64,000 nucleotides of DNA, taken from positions 5,022,001 through 5,086,000 of the forward strand of contig CP053169.1 in the NCBI GenBank assembly GCA_014607495.2, given 5' to 3'. The DNA is from Carposina sasakii (Eukaryota > Arthropoda > Insecta > Lepidoptera > Carposinidae). Each line of letters starts with the position of its first letter. The first letter of the stretch is position 1. Below are positions 34,241 to 45,292 of the stretch, in pieces. A model generated the notes under the pieces. The model did no database searches and was not told where the DNA came from. It saw nothing but the letters and a program-made list of their open reading frames with translations. The position numbers and the translations under genes are program-made.

Positions 34241-35204
34241 ATTATTAGTATTCGTTGGGTCGCTGCAGATCGCGTAGGCTATGGCGCCAAATGTAGCAAA
34301 AGTTCTCTGTTTTTTATATGAGACGATCTTCAGAGCAATTCCGTCATTTTGATTTGGCTACTAATAGATAGAACCTCTTTAGATAGTTTACCGTGTTATT
34401 AGAAAATAAAATTGTACCTATCTAGTGTACCTTCGTAAATGATTTCTTATTTCCTATTTAAAAACTTTATGCTTAGGTATATTCACGGTTTTCAATAAAC
34501 CAGTAATGTACGAGTAGATATCTATTGGGGTCGGCGAACCCCTATCCTAAAAAATAGACCTTGATCCAATAACTCTTTCAGTTGGGTTGAGACTAGATTA
34601 CGTCAATGTATTTTGCAATAATTAGACTTTACTAAATGATAAGACAGATATCATATCTATAAAAATAATATTAATGATGTGACTAAAAAGTTTCGCATAT
34701 AAAAAAAAATCCATATTTTTATCTCGCATGTAGTAAAATTATCGAAATACGCTCGTATTAGGTAATATTTCTTACCTAATCGTTAATCATTAAAATGTAA
34801 TTTTCAAAGCATTATTCTTTGAATTAGTATAATGTACTGTGAATAGGAAATTTATTATGATTTAACGATTTAGTATGGCCAGTGGAAAAGACCTCGCGTT
34901 CGCATCAATTTCACAATCGATCGAATCACATATTTATAGTTACAATGAGACAATTGTAGGAGCCTAAAGATTAAGGCATGGAACTAAAACGTAATACTAA
35001 ATAACCGACCCTACTGCAAAAAAATCATGAGATGTTTAGAAGCCATAAAACATAGAACTTTCATGAGATACAGTTCTGGCTACGTCATTTGGGAACACAC
35101 GTAGGCACCTGTGTATTAAAAAACATAATATACAGACTAATTAAAAAATTGCGATTCACCGACACGTCTAAAAAAATTACTTAAATACATACCTATGATA
35201 TATA
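34241..35204. other. Intergenic, nothing recognised
   Basis: AT-rich DNA; a polyadenylation-type AATAAA lies at 34494. Confidence 0.4.
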
Positions 35205-35417
35205 CAGGATGTAACACAAAGGGTATGTTAAGCGAAAAGCTATGTAAATAGCCCACTGTAGAGAACCTGTCCACAAAATTTGAGACCCGAAATCGCATGT
35301 TTATTTTTCCCGATAGTATGGAGAATTTTTAAATATCTCAGGAATTTTCATACAATCTTGAAAAATAAAAATGTGATCTCGAGTCTCAAATTTTTTAGAT
35401 AGGTTCTCTATAGTATA
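35205..35417. mobile_element. Palindromic MITE family A, copy 5, right end lost
   Basis: Begins CAGGATGTAACACAAAGGG after TA and follows the family through TAGGTTCTCTATAGT, where similarity stops before the right terminus. Confidence 0.75.
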
Positions 35418-36103
35418 TCAGCTAATTTATGGCATTCCTCTTCGACGTTTTATCTTTAACTAGGTATATGCATATCGTATACATTCAGACTTCAGCAGAA
35501 ACATTCAATGCATATTCAAATGCTATACTTTGTAAGTATAAACTACTTAACCGGAATAATAATATTTGGTAAATTTGTCTTTCCTTACCAAAACATAGAC
35601 TTTGCGAACCGAGAACTGCAATCCTATTGAGTCTACCTATAACAATTAGTTCCCATGATAGGTAATGATGAAGTGTTTATTACAACTTGTAATTTAATTT
35701 ACAAGCATAATATTGAAAACAGTATTTAAACATCGGTGTTTGTAAATATTTATCAATATTGTGTTTATAGCTTTCTAACTATTTAGATATAGAAATATTT
35801 TGCTATCTACGAGTATCGCGGAAGACAAACTCACAAGGGACAGCAAAGTTCGCAAAATATCGAAACATTTCCACTAAAAGCGATTAGACTTTATCACGTA
35901 ATTTAGTAAAAGCGCTAAATGAAAGTTTTCTTTTGGAAGAAATGCTCCGATAAATTTACGAACTTCGGTTTCGCTCGTAAAGATATTTACTTAGATTGTC
36001 TAAGCCAGAGTGCTAAGTATTCGTTTCGCACTGCCATTCGTTATCGTGACATCCTCCAATAGTGGTTAGGTCTCACGTCATACGAGTATAACGATCGTGT
36101 AAT
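35418..36103. other. Intergenic, nothing recognised
   Basis: No gene or recurring family seen. Confidence 0.4.
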
Positions 36104-36557
36104 ATGGGTGTGGGTGACAGCCAGGCAAATACTGAAATGCTGAACAAGTACCATTATGCTGAATTATACGACAGTGTTATAACTCGCAGGAAATGGATTT
36201 TTGGTTTGATTCTCAGTAGCCTTTGCTCTCATTGAACGATCTTCTGACTAATTAAATGGACTTATTGGTTATTCTGTAACACATTGCTGTTTTTTTTATA
36301 TCACTTGTTGCCCTCTATTAGGGTTGATCAGGTTTTTGTAATTTTTCGGGGGAAACTTTTTTTGAAAAAATTTTTTCGTTTCAAATTTTATTTATAAGTC
36401 ATTATCTAAGGCCTAAATAAACGAACTAAAGTTTTATTTTCCCTGAAAATATGAAAAAAAGTCGGAAAATTTTGGAATTTTCCTGCGAAAATTTTCTGTG
36501 TTTTCCACTTCAGAATCATGGTCTGAAAATATTTGCCTGGCTGTCACAAACAACCTG
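36104..36557. mobile_element. MITE family B, copy 3
   Basis: Left end GGGTGTGGGTGACAGCCAGG, right end reversed CAGGTTGTTTGTGACAGCC. Interior blocks match copy 2. Its right end abuts a LINE fragment, so the MITE probably landed in or beside that LINE. Confidence 0.7.
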
Positions 36558-36561
36558 TATG

Positions 36562-36985
36562 TAGAATGACTTACGGAGCCGAGACGTGGAACCTGACGGT
36601 GGGACTGACTCACCGATTGCATGTCACTCAGAGAGCTATGGTAAGGTCAATGCTCGGAATCTCGCTAATGGACAAAGTCCGAAACAAGATTATCCGACAA
36701 TCCAAGTGATAGATATAGTCTCGAAATGTAGCAGACTGAAGTGGCAGTGGGCAGGCCACATCTGTCGTAGAACCGATGAACTGTGGAGAAAACGGGTTCC
36801 CGAATGGAGACCGCGCCTCTGCAAGCGTAGCGTTGGGCGCCCTCCGGCCAGATGGATCGATGACTTAAAGAGACGGCTGGTAGTGACTGTTTGGCAAAAA
36901 CGGGAGATCGAGTCATGTGGCGTACACTGGGGGAGGCCTACGTCCAGCAGTGGACTGCAATAGGCTGACGACGACGAATATATGT
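36562..36985 (+). pseudogene. RTE-like LINE reverse-transcriptase 3' end, broken
   Basis: Translating across frames gives LTYGAETWN-type, TQRAMVRSMLGISL, RLKWQWAGHICRRTDELW and SVGRPPARWIDDLKR segments, then a tail with TACGTCCAGCAGTGGACTGC and AATAGGCTGACGACG. These are the last part of an RTE-like non-LTR polyprotein. At least one frameshift separates the early part from the long frame at 36586-36963. A 5'-truncated dead copy. Confidence 0.8.
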
Positions 36986-37089
36986 AGAAGCTTCTTATCC
37001 ACCAGAAATATGGACGGACGACATCATCTCCATTGCCAGTAGGCAGTCTAGGCATGCATAGTACTATGTATGCGGGAAGTACGAGACCA

Positions 37090-37284
37090 TGGGCATTTTT
37101 CCACTACACGACACGAGATTGACACGAACACGACATTTCGTCATCTAATATGGGGGGCAGTGTCGTGGTCGTGTTGTCTAGTAGAAAAGCGAGGTATAGG
37201 TAGGTACTATTTATTACATTTTTGCTTCCAAAAAAGCCGTGGTCATGTCGTGGCCGTTGTGTCGTCAATTGGAAAAAACGGCCG
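37090..37284. mobile_element. Foldback MITE with CGACAC ends
   Basis: Left GGGCATTTTTCCACTACACG and, reversed, right GGCCGTTTTTTCCAATTGAC pair imperfectly, with CACGACAC/GTGTCGTG motifs inside. No coding capacity. Confidence 0.5.
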
Positions 37285-37386
37285 ATGGCGTAGTCAGCGT
37301 AGTGGGGAAGAAGCCTATTTTACCCAGCAGTGAATTAGTGTGGGCTGACTGATGATGGTGATTGGAGAGATTATACTCGTAGTGAC

Positions 37387-37540
37387 TAGGGTTAGTGTGC
37401 TAATACGAGTAGTTGACCAGCTAAGCGCTTTTTACTACTGTGTACTGGATAACCAAGACTTAGTTTATACTTCCTTCAAGATTTTATTTCTGTTTTGGTC
37501 AACTCTTGGTGCATGGTCAAGAATTAGCACACTAACCCTA
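37387..37540. mobile_element. 154-bp inverted-repeat MITE
   Basis: Ends TAGGGTTAGTGTGCTAAT appear as near-exact inverted repeats, differing by little over 18 bp. Too short to code. Confidence 0.7.
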
Positions 37541-37565
37541 CGAATTTATATTGTAAAATAATAAT

Positions 37566-37712
37566 AAGAAAATGAAAAAATTCTTCACCCGAGTGAGATT
37601 TGAACTCACGACCACTCGCATTCCGTGCATCGCTCTACCAACTGAGCTATCGGGTCACTTAACTCGGATGACGAATTTTGCCATCTCTTTTAAATTACTT
37701 TTTTGGCAACAT
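37566..37712 (-). repeat. tRNA-derived SINE (family S), copy 4
   Basis: On the minus strand TAGCTCAGTTGGTAGAGC and GAGTTCAAATCTC look like good A and B boxes and the acceptor-like ends pair (ACCCGA/TCGGGT). The anticodon loop lacks the invariant T33, and the leader and tail match copy 2, so this is a SINE and not a tRNA gene. Confidence 0.75.
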
Positions 37713-38348
37713 TATTATATTATTACTTATATTGATTAGATCGACAAACGAAATAATATCCAGTGGAATTTTAGTTAAAAATTGATTTAATTGATCGTCC
37801 GTGACAAAGTGTTATTGTCATAAAAATGCTGTTGTGATTATTTTTTTTACTCATATTCATTTTGTATGGATTAAATCATTATTGTAGGTATCTACCTACT
37901 TGTAGTATTGTATTACTCGTATATTAGATAATAAAATGTATGGTGATTAAACATCTACTATGTAAGTAATTTTTTTATAGATTTATTTATTTGTACTCGT
38001 ACCTATCGGATGTTACTATTCCAAGTTCTATCTGCCCAAGTAGCATGACCTACAAACACGATATGATAAACCGATTTATCGACATTCCGCCTGTCAAAAT
38101 ACGATAAATATAGCCGCCATGTTGAATTTTATATAGAGACGATACGATATCGTACAATACGATATCCACGATGCGTGGTTATGCTAGGGGGGCTGATGTT
38201 AGAACTTCGAATGTATTTGTTCAGAGTCCTGCTGCTGACCTTCGAATCTGACAACTTATGACCGCGAAGATTCGAGGTCAGTGTAAGGATTAGGTGGCCC
38301 GCCATCGTATTATGTATCTAGCAATAGCTCGCTTATATACTTAATAAG
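37713..38348. other. Intergenic, nothing recognised
   Basis: Contains several CGATATCG/CGATACGATATCG-type short palindromes near 38140-38170. No gene seen. Confidence 0.4.
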
Positions 38349-38591
38349 ACTGATTACGTATCTTGCAAAAACCAAGGCAGAAGCAATGCGATACATACAT
38401 AGCGAAAATTGTACAATATTCGCCATGAACTGTCATTTTATGTAATACCTACGAATTTGACAAGCGATTGCATTGCTTTTTCTAGTGAGGTAATAAGGGG
38501 GCAAATTTCGTAATAGCAACTGAGTCATATCAAAGCGAAAATTGTAAAATTTTTGCTGTCGTGTTGCTTTTCAAGATACGTAATCAGACTA
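38349..38591. mobile_element. Inverted-repeat element ending CTGATTACGTATCTTG
   Basis: CTGATTACGTATCTTG at the left recurs inverted at the right (CAAGATACGTAATCAG). Inside, GCGAAAATTGTA occurs twice in direct orientation. Likely a MITE. Confidence 0.6.
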
Positions 38592-39254
38592 CGGATAGTC
38601 GGAAAATCCGATTTGAAAATGTAGTTTAAGGCGGTGTGATCAGACAAAAGAGGCATTTTAGAATCGATTTTTTAAATAATTGTCCGATTACCACAGCTCT
38701 AATTTTTTTTATATGTTATTATTTAAATCTTTATCAAGTTTTTGGCCAACGTGGAAACTCAATTACCTACTTAAAAAATTCTCGATAGAATTTCGATTTG
38801 AAAATTACCTTTTTTACGTTCTTATAAGCGAAATATCTTGAAAACTATTGTGAATATCAACACGAAACTTGCATAGTTATATATTATTTTCTTATACTTA
38901 CGTTCGTTTTCTACTTATTCTGTGATAGGTATTTTAAGAAAAGGATTGTAATGTGTTTGTACAAGTGAATAATTAAATATACTTAATTATGACATAGGTA
39001 TTTTATTTATTACAAAATACAATTTATGCTGAATTCACTAGTAAATTATAATCAAGGTAGACAACTAAGTATCTATTGTTTAACTTATTTTAATAATTGA
39101 AGTTACGCATAGGCCCACTGGCACTAAGTCCTTATTCCCAAAATTCGGATTAATTTTAAATGACTGTTAGTCCATTGAAGTGAGAATAGAAAGTCTATCT
39201 CCATCAGATGCCACACATCAGTATAAGCATAGATACATATAGGTACATACACAC
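38592..39254. other. Intergenic, nothing recognised
   Basis: AT-rich DNA with no recognised element. Confidence 0.4.
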
Positions 39255-39378
39255 ACGGCTGTGCTCCCAAAAATTGAGTAGCCATAACTGCGGGATCGCG
39301 AAAGAAGTCCTACAGTCACGTTTAGCCTAGCGGAGCTAGATGGCACGAATCGGTGACAAGTTGCAAGCTTATACAATG
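39255..39378 (+). repeat. Repeat family E, left-half copy
   Basis: ATAACTGCGGGATCGCGAAA, CACGTTTAGCCTAGCGG and GGTGACAAGTTGCAAGC follow the left half of family E. Confidence 0.55.
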
Positions 39379-40486
39379 TGCTATACAAACATGCGTATCA
39401 AGTGGCATGGCTACTAATTCTTTTTTATACAAAAACTATCAACATTTTTCATCGCTGAAATAAAATAACTAGTGTAGTTTTGAGTTAATCAGTCGGTTGG
39501 CCCGTGTCGCCTAATCTAAGAGCTATTTGACAGTTGACACCAATTAAGGCCGACACTAACGGCCGACACAACAAGCCACGCGCATCCGCTAGTGTGAATA
39601 CAGCTTAATTAAGACCACCGAAATAGAAAGTGAGTAAGTATAAATTATTATTTTTTAGGCGAATAAATGAAAATTATAATTTATTTGCTCAAAACATGGC
39701 ATAATAAAGTTATGAAGTACTGCATTATTAGATCAGAAACATGTTTCATCAAAAAACGTGGTAAGCGAATATTAAATTTATTTGAGACAAGTCTAATATA
39801 CCTTGGTAAGTGGGAAATATAACTATATATAGACTACATATTAGAGGAAGTCATGGAAAAATGGACGGATCTGGACGAGGCCAAAATAGATAACATCACT
39901 AAACGCACATTCTAAGACAGTAAAATAAACATTAGAAAATTCGAATTCTTTACTTACACACTTTTAACAACGCACCCGCAATTATAGTGTGGAGGTTACA
40001 AAATGAGCCGTAACTGTGAACATTCGCGCTGCTAGCGTCGCAGGCGCAGCGTGGCGACGTCGACACGATACGTCACGGGAAATAACGCGTGTCATGACTA
40101 TTTCTTTACCAATTATTCACATCAAAGAAATTAGGGGCGACGTGCTATTTTAAGATTTATCTTATGAGTTTATGATCATTTAATAGAACTTGAGATATAA
40201 GCGGTGCGCAAGAGTCGCCGTCAAGAAGCCGAAGATTCGGTTCATATTTTGGGACCAACCCAACAAATAAGTCGCAAACTACTAACATAAAGGTTAATCT
40301 GGTTATCTTTATTGGAGATATATAAAAAGATATCGATAAAAAATTAATTTGATAGTACCAAAATAGGTACCTACACTCTAATCCAAATCCAATTAGACAA
40401 GATCTTTTGACGAACGTGACCTGCCGAACTTCAATATGAAGCTATATATTACTTGGGCAACTATTGGCAAATATACACACGTCTAT
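39379..40486. other. Intergenic, nothing recognised
   Basis: A CpG-rich patch lies near 40015-40095 (GCGTCGCAGGCGCAGCGTGG). No gene recognised. Confidence 0.35.
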
Positions 40487-40560
40487 TGCAGCCAGAACTG
40501 CAGGATAGTAAAGAGATCCTAGAGCTACGCGTAGCGGGGCCATCTATCGGATGCAAGAGA
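40487..40560 (+). repeat. Repeat family E, fragment
   Basis: CAGAACTGCAGGATAGTAAA, GAGATCCTAGAGCTACG and TAGCGGGGCCA match the left end of the family. Confidence 0.5.
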
Positions 40561-40757
40561 ATCAAATGCAAAATCCTAGAACGCGATATCGAAGTTTCTT
40601 ACAATGATTGGAATATACACACGGGCCAAACAACGACTAGTGGTCCGTTGGGGCTGGGAGTGCTTTCCTTTTCACCACGCCCACACACATTTTATAATTT
40701 CATTTATTTTTGGAAAGAATATTACAATCCATTTGTTAGTAAGTACCTACATAAACA

Positions 40758-40914
40758 CAGAACAGGTAATATAGGTCTATATTACCTGTTCTGTGTAGCA
40801 ATAGGTAATATAGGTCTATATTACCTGTTCTGTGTAGCAATAGGTAATATAGGTCTATATTACCTGTTCTGTGTAGCAATAGGTAATATAGGTCTATATT
40901 ACCTGTTCTGTGTA
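40758..40914. repeat. Tandem array of 39-bp palindromic units
   Basis: Four 39-bp units, each holding the palindrome GGTAATATAG-GT-CTATATTACC; the first is longer, CAGAACAGGTAATATAG with its complement, 17-bp arms over a 2-base centre. Because 39 is a multiple of three, the array reads as a repeated 13-residue peptide in one frame, but nothing suggests that is made. Confidence 0.9.
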
Positions 40915-40962
40915 CATAAAAAACACCATATGTTAGTAAGACACTTTAGCATAGTGTAATCA

Positions 40963-41263
40963 GCACCCGTATGATGAATTTGTTAAGAGCGAGATGTCTC
41001 ACTTAAACGTCAAATTCACAGAGCTATTAATAACTAGATAAACTAAGTGTATGTACTTTGCATGTAAAATATAGACTTAAGAATTAGAATAGACACTCGT
41101 TCTCGAGCCAGGACTGAATGAATTAGGGCTGATAGAAGTGGTTTTCAATCCCTTTTTACACACCAAGTAGAAACACTTGCCTTGTCTAGTTATTACTTAG
41201 CTCTGTGAATTAGACATTTAAAAGTGAGACATCTCGCTCTCACCAAATTCATCATACGGGTGC
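40963..41263. mobile_element. Foldback MITE (family D), copy 1
   Basis: Exact inverted ends GCACCCGTATGATGAATTTG, with further pairing inward (GAGCGAGATGTCTCACTT, AATTCACAGAGCTA). A truncated relative starts at 51404. Confidence 0.8.
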
Positions 41264-41266
41264 AGA

Positions 41267-41365
41267 TGTAGCTCAGTGCTAGCCCATCACCTGAGGGAAC
41301 GCCTTTGAGTTCCTTAGTCGACTCTTACGACACGCACAGAAGTAGATGCAGCTACAGTTGAGTGA
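41267..41365 (+). repeat. Repeat family E, fragment
   Basis: GCCCATCACCTGAGGGAACG and GTCGACTCTTACGACACGC, then GTAGATGCAGCTA, the right-centre of the family. Confidence 0.6.
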
Positions 41366-42039
41366 CTAGGTAAGTATTAGGGTTTTCGGAACCGGTGCTG
41401 ATTTAAAGAACTGGGAAATTCGGTACTGTCTTTGATCAGAACCGAGAAATACCGGTTCTTTCGATACTTTCGGTACTTAGCAGTTTTTTGCAAATTTTAC
41501 TAAATTCTATAAAATAAAACGCCTTAAGTGATGAATTAAAAACACAATGATCAAAAGTAAGTAAAAAATCAGTTTCTGAATGTTCTTTTATTAAGAGGAA
41601 TAACAATTCTTAATTTTAATAAAATTAAAATTGGAGTTAGAGATACATTGCCTAAATATTTTAAAACATGCAAAATCACATTTATGTTTAATTTTATAAC
41701 ATACACTGGACAGCAAATAAACCGAGCCACCCGTCACCTTGGAACTCTAATTCGATTTTCTCAAAAAATATCAAACTTACAACTATAAAACTTATACCTT
41801 CAAAAGTGCATTTAATTAACGAATAAAATTAATTAAAATTTAATTAAAAGTATCGTTAACTCACGTTGTAATTAAGCTACAAACACAATGCTAATAATAT
41901 TGGTCTGTTTTGACTGGAGTTCCAGCTTAGCGTTTTTGTCTGTTACAGTGAGGGTAGTTGGATATTTCTTATCATATCTTTAGTTTCTGTGCATAGTTAG
42001 CTTACACGCGTGTATTTTTGACATTTTTCGCAAAAAAAA

Positions 42040-43286
42040 ATGTTTACGACACCTCAGGAAGCTGCTCAAGCTGTAGCACTACTTCAAACTGGCCTTAGTC
42101 AACGCGAGGTCACTCGAAGTGTACAAGCGATACTTAGAGACTGGAGCATTCGATCGTCGTCCAGGTACAGGCAGACCTAGGGCTACATCAGCAGCAGATG
42201 ACCGTTTTATCCAATTAACAGTTTTACGAAATCGCCGCCTCAATGCAGTTCAAGTCCAACAAAGTCTGCGTGACCAGCGCCAAGTGGTTATAAGTTCAGA
42301 TACCGTCAGAAGGAGACTTGCTGAACGGAACCTGACTCCAAAGAGCTGCAACAGGCCCAGCATTGACTGTAGTCCACCGTCGAGTACGACTTGAATTTGC
42401 TCGAGTGCATAGGGATTGGACTTTGGGCAGTGGAGTAATATACTCTTTACTGATGAGACCAACCAGGGTGAGTCTACACGAAAATGATCGACGTCAGAGA
42501 GTATATCGTCGTCCTGGAGAACGTTATTCTCAGTGTTGCATCGAGGAAACTGTTGCTTATGGAGGAGGCTCTGTAGGAGTCTGGGGCGGCATCTCGTTAA
42601 CCGCACATACGGCTTTAGTTTTCATCGAACCAACGGGGCGTAAACGTGGAATGACTTCTCTCATCGCTATATTACTGAAATCTTCGCAGAACATGTGATA
42701 TGTACCTTATGCAGGTTTTATCGGGCAGGATATGCAATTGATTCATCTTTCTTGTCTTAGCAACATCCAGCTGAAAAGGGACCCGTTTGGCGGTTGCACG
42801 TACACGGGACGTGACTAACGGGCTCCAAATAGGGCACACAGTTCTTCTTACTGTTCTTCTTTACATGTCTGCTTCTACTTCTTTTGGTCTGGTACTTCTA
42901 CCCTATTTCTATTGTCTTGTTCTATGTTGTTTCTGTCCGTGTATGTGTAATTCTCAAATAAAAAACTATTCTATTCTATTCATGATAATAATGCACGGCC
43001 CCATGTTGCTCATGTAGTGACCCAGTATCTACACGATGTCGGCATTCGCACGATGGACTGGCCTGCTCTAAGCCCGGACTTGAACCCTATAGAACATTTA
43101 TGGGATGAACTGAAACGACGGGTTCGAGCCCGAGTACCTGCACCAACAAGGCTTACAGAGCTGAGAATCGCAATTGAAAAGGAGTGGAACGAGATTCCTC
43201 AAGATTTCATTGTCAGGCTCGTAAGGTCTATGAATACGAGGATGCTGGCAGTTACTCGAGCAAGGGGAGGGAACACTGAATACTAA
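42040..43286 (+). pseudogene. Tc1-like transposase, frameshifted and interrupted
   Basis: Starts at ATG 42040 with a helix-turn-helix start (ALLQTGLSQREVTRS), then shifts frame at about 42118 (RRPGTGRPRATSAADDRF), shifts again at about 42345 (RLEFARVHRDWTLG), passes the first catalytic Asp (LFTDE), is interrupted at 42747-42977, and resumes with NNARPHVAHVVTQYL and SPDLNPIEHLWDELKRR to a stop at 43286. The usual DDNARPH reads DNNARPH, so the second catalytic Asp appears to be Asn, 34 residues before the Glu. Several lesions show the copy is dead. I describe the breaks and do not restore the frame. Confidence 0.85.
42747..42977 (+). mobile_element. Retroposon inserted in the Tc1 transposase
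   Basis: A 231-bp non-coding insert ending in (CTATT)n after AATAAAAAAC, with ATTCAT at 42741-42746 and 42978-42983 as a likely target duplication. Looks like a 5'-truncated LINE 3' UTR. Confidence 0.7.
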
Positions 43287-43845
43287 GCATTAACTTTTTA
43301 TTTTATTTTGTTTTCCGCTTAATTTTTTGTTTAACTTGATTATTAAGGCTTAACCAGAATGGGAAACAACTCCTATTTGTAAACTCCTTAATAAACGCTT
43401 AACAAATTCGTAAATGTCAATGTGTTTCTATTCATTTTATTCGTCATTAAATGCACTTTCTGTAGGCATAAGTTTGATACTTTTTGAGAAAATCGAATTA
43501 GAGTTCCAAGGTGACGGGTGGCTCGGTTTATTTTCTCTCCAGTATATATCTCTCTCATGTAAGCAAGGAATTATCGCCTGGCTAATGTCCGAAATTCGAA
43601 GACTATAAGGGGTTCGGGAGAGGTTTTCGATACGTTTGAGCTGTACGCACCTTATAAAAGCTGAGTGAGGATGTACTATCAGTTAGTACTAACTCCATAT
43701 CCGAACACGGAGATAATACATTATTATAGATTTATATTCCCAAAAGAATCGAAAGTACCGAAAGAACCGGGAACAAAATGTTTAATCCCGGTACTCAAGT
43801 GCTACCAATACCGGGATTTCCCAGTTCTGAACCCTACTAGGTATA

Positions 43846-44304
43846 GCGTTCGAGGCCCGTGGCAAATTCATTAGATGCCCCCGCAAATAATGTTGAGACT
43901 TGGAATTCTCTTATGACGCTTCCGGCCGGGGCCCGTGGCATAATGGCGACTTGCCACCCTGTACACGTATTTGGGTACGCTTCTGCAAATGATGTATTTG
44001 TAGCCGCGCATTAGCATAAGCTCTTGGATAGTAACGAATAGCTTCAAATGTATACATATCATAAAACTTTTTACGCGGCGAAAAATAAAAGAAATTAAAT
44101 GAAAGAATGAAAAATTAAGGAGCTCCTTCAAAAGCATGAAATAAAAAATTAAATAAAAAAATTAAAAAAACCCCGACCCAAAAAAAGTACGTAATCATTA
44201 TGACAAAAGGTTTAAAATGCTAAACCCTATAAAAAGCAAAAAATAACTTTTAACACTACATAAGTACCAACTAAAGCATGTCAGACTATCTACTCGGGAC
44301 TTTG
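43846..44304. other. Intergenic, nothing recognised
   Basis: No recognised gene; an A-rich tract lies at 44135-44190. Confidence 0.4.
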
Positions 44305-44766
44305 TGCCACCTTTATGTCGGAGGCATAACCGCTAATTTTGAACTGCAAATGGTTATCTTGGCCTGCTGTTGACCGTACGTATGAAATTTTTGATTAAAT
44401 TTTGTCGCGTCGGGGAACCGCTCTAATTTCTTAGCCTAACGTTAGAAGCACACATTAAGAAGTCCTCAATCCCATTGTTATACAAATATAATTGTAATAG
44501 CTTACTTCACTTTAATTTTGAATACCTACTTACTTTAAAACATTATGTCAGTAATTATAAATATAATTTTGTTTAGATAGGTGATTTTTTTTATACGAAT
44601 GTTGTGATTAGGTAGGAATCATTTGATTTAGGTAAGTATTTTTGAAGGTAAAAAGCGGTCCCCAGACGCGACAAAATTTATTCAAAAATTTCATACGTAC
44701 GGTCAACAGCAGGCCAAGATAACCATTTGCAGTTCAAAATTAGCGGTTATGCCTCCGACATAAAGG
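44305..44766. mobile_element. Foldback element with 110-bp arms
   Basis: The left arm (TTTATGTCGGAGGCATAACC, through GTACGTATGAAATTTTT and GACGCGACAAAA reversed) is repeated inverted at 44655-44766 with few differences. The middle 230 bp is AT-rich and unpaired. No coding capacity. Confidence 0.85.
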
Positions 44767-44768
44767 TT

Positions 44769-44840
44769 TTTATCCGGGATAATTTTGACATTTTGTTTTT
44801 TTTTGCAGTCCACGCGGGCGGAGTCACGGGCGTCCACTAG
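44769..44840 (+). mobile_element. Helitron 3' terminus fragment
   Basis: TTTATCCGGGATAATTTTGAC then CACGCGGGCGGAGTCACG and GGCGTCCACTAG|T. It joins the foldback element directly. Confidence 0.65.
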
Positions 44841-45094
44841 TAGTTAAATACGACATAAGAAACGTGAGTATTTTTTTTAAGTTATCAGCTTCGTTTCACG
44901 GGATTATAAATAATATTCCGATAACATTGTTTCATTGGATACCCCTTATCCGTACCTTATCTGACCTAGTGACAATATCACTAACGATCAACGCGAAAAG
45001 GAAGTACCTACCCAAACCCTTAATTTATATAAGGGGTGGACCACAATTAAGCTGTTTATATAACCGAATATTATTTATACGGAGGAGTTTAACT

Positions 45095-45292
45095 TTGACA
45101 CGAGAATATAATTATACTTATTATTATAAATCTTCTGTTCGTGTGTTTGTAATTGAACTACTTCTCAACGGCTGGACCGAATTTGTTGAATTTTTTTATG
45201 TGTTCAAGTGGGTTCGAGAATGGTTTACAATTCGCTCAACTAGAACAAGTTTTTCTGCAGTCCACGCGGACGGAGTCGCGGGCGTCCACTAG
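45095..45292 (+). mobile_element. Short non-autonomous Helitron-like element
   Basis: Starts near ATTATACTTATTATTATAAA and ends GCGGACGGAGTCGCGGGC, GTCCACTAG|T, giving the hairpin GGACG/CGTCC before CTAG. About 200 bp and no helicase. Confidence 0.65.

Larger units (their letters stand above)
41704..43544 (+). mobile_element. Tc1-like DNA transposon, inactive
   Basis: Long inverted ends (left starts CACTGGACAGCAAATAAACC; similarity runs about 70 bp, through TCACCTTGGAACTCTAATTC) with TA at both edges. Inside is a broken transposase reading left to right and a retroposon insertion. Length about 1.84 kb with the insert, about 1.6 kb without, typical of Tc1/mariner. Confidence 0.9.
41378..43836. 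mobile_element. hAT-like MITE split by a Tc1 element
   Basis: Left end TAGGGTTTTCGGAACCGG and right end reversed TAGGGTTCAGAACTGGG; inner parts also pair (CCGGTTCTTTCGATACTTTC against GAATCGAAAGTACCGAAAG). Flanking 8-mers GTAAGTAT and CTAGGTAT agree at six positions, fitting a decayed hAT duplication. The Tc1-like element at 41704-43544 interrupts it. Confidence 0.65.

Noticed and set aside
37585..37660. Functional tRNA gene on the minus strand
   Set aside because: A and B boxes and acceptor pairing look right, but the anticodon loop lacks T33 and leader and tail match other SINE copies.
40758..40914. CRISPR-like array
   Set aside because: The units are contiguous palindromes without unique spacers and the DNA is from an insect.
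40453..40959. 168-codon frame containing repeated 13-residue units
   Set aside because: The repeat is the 39-bp palindrome array read in frame; the rest comes from repeat family E and unique AT-rich DNA.
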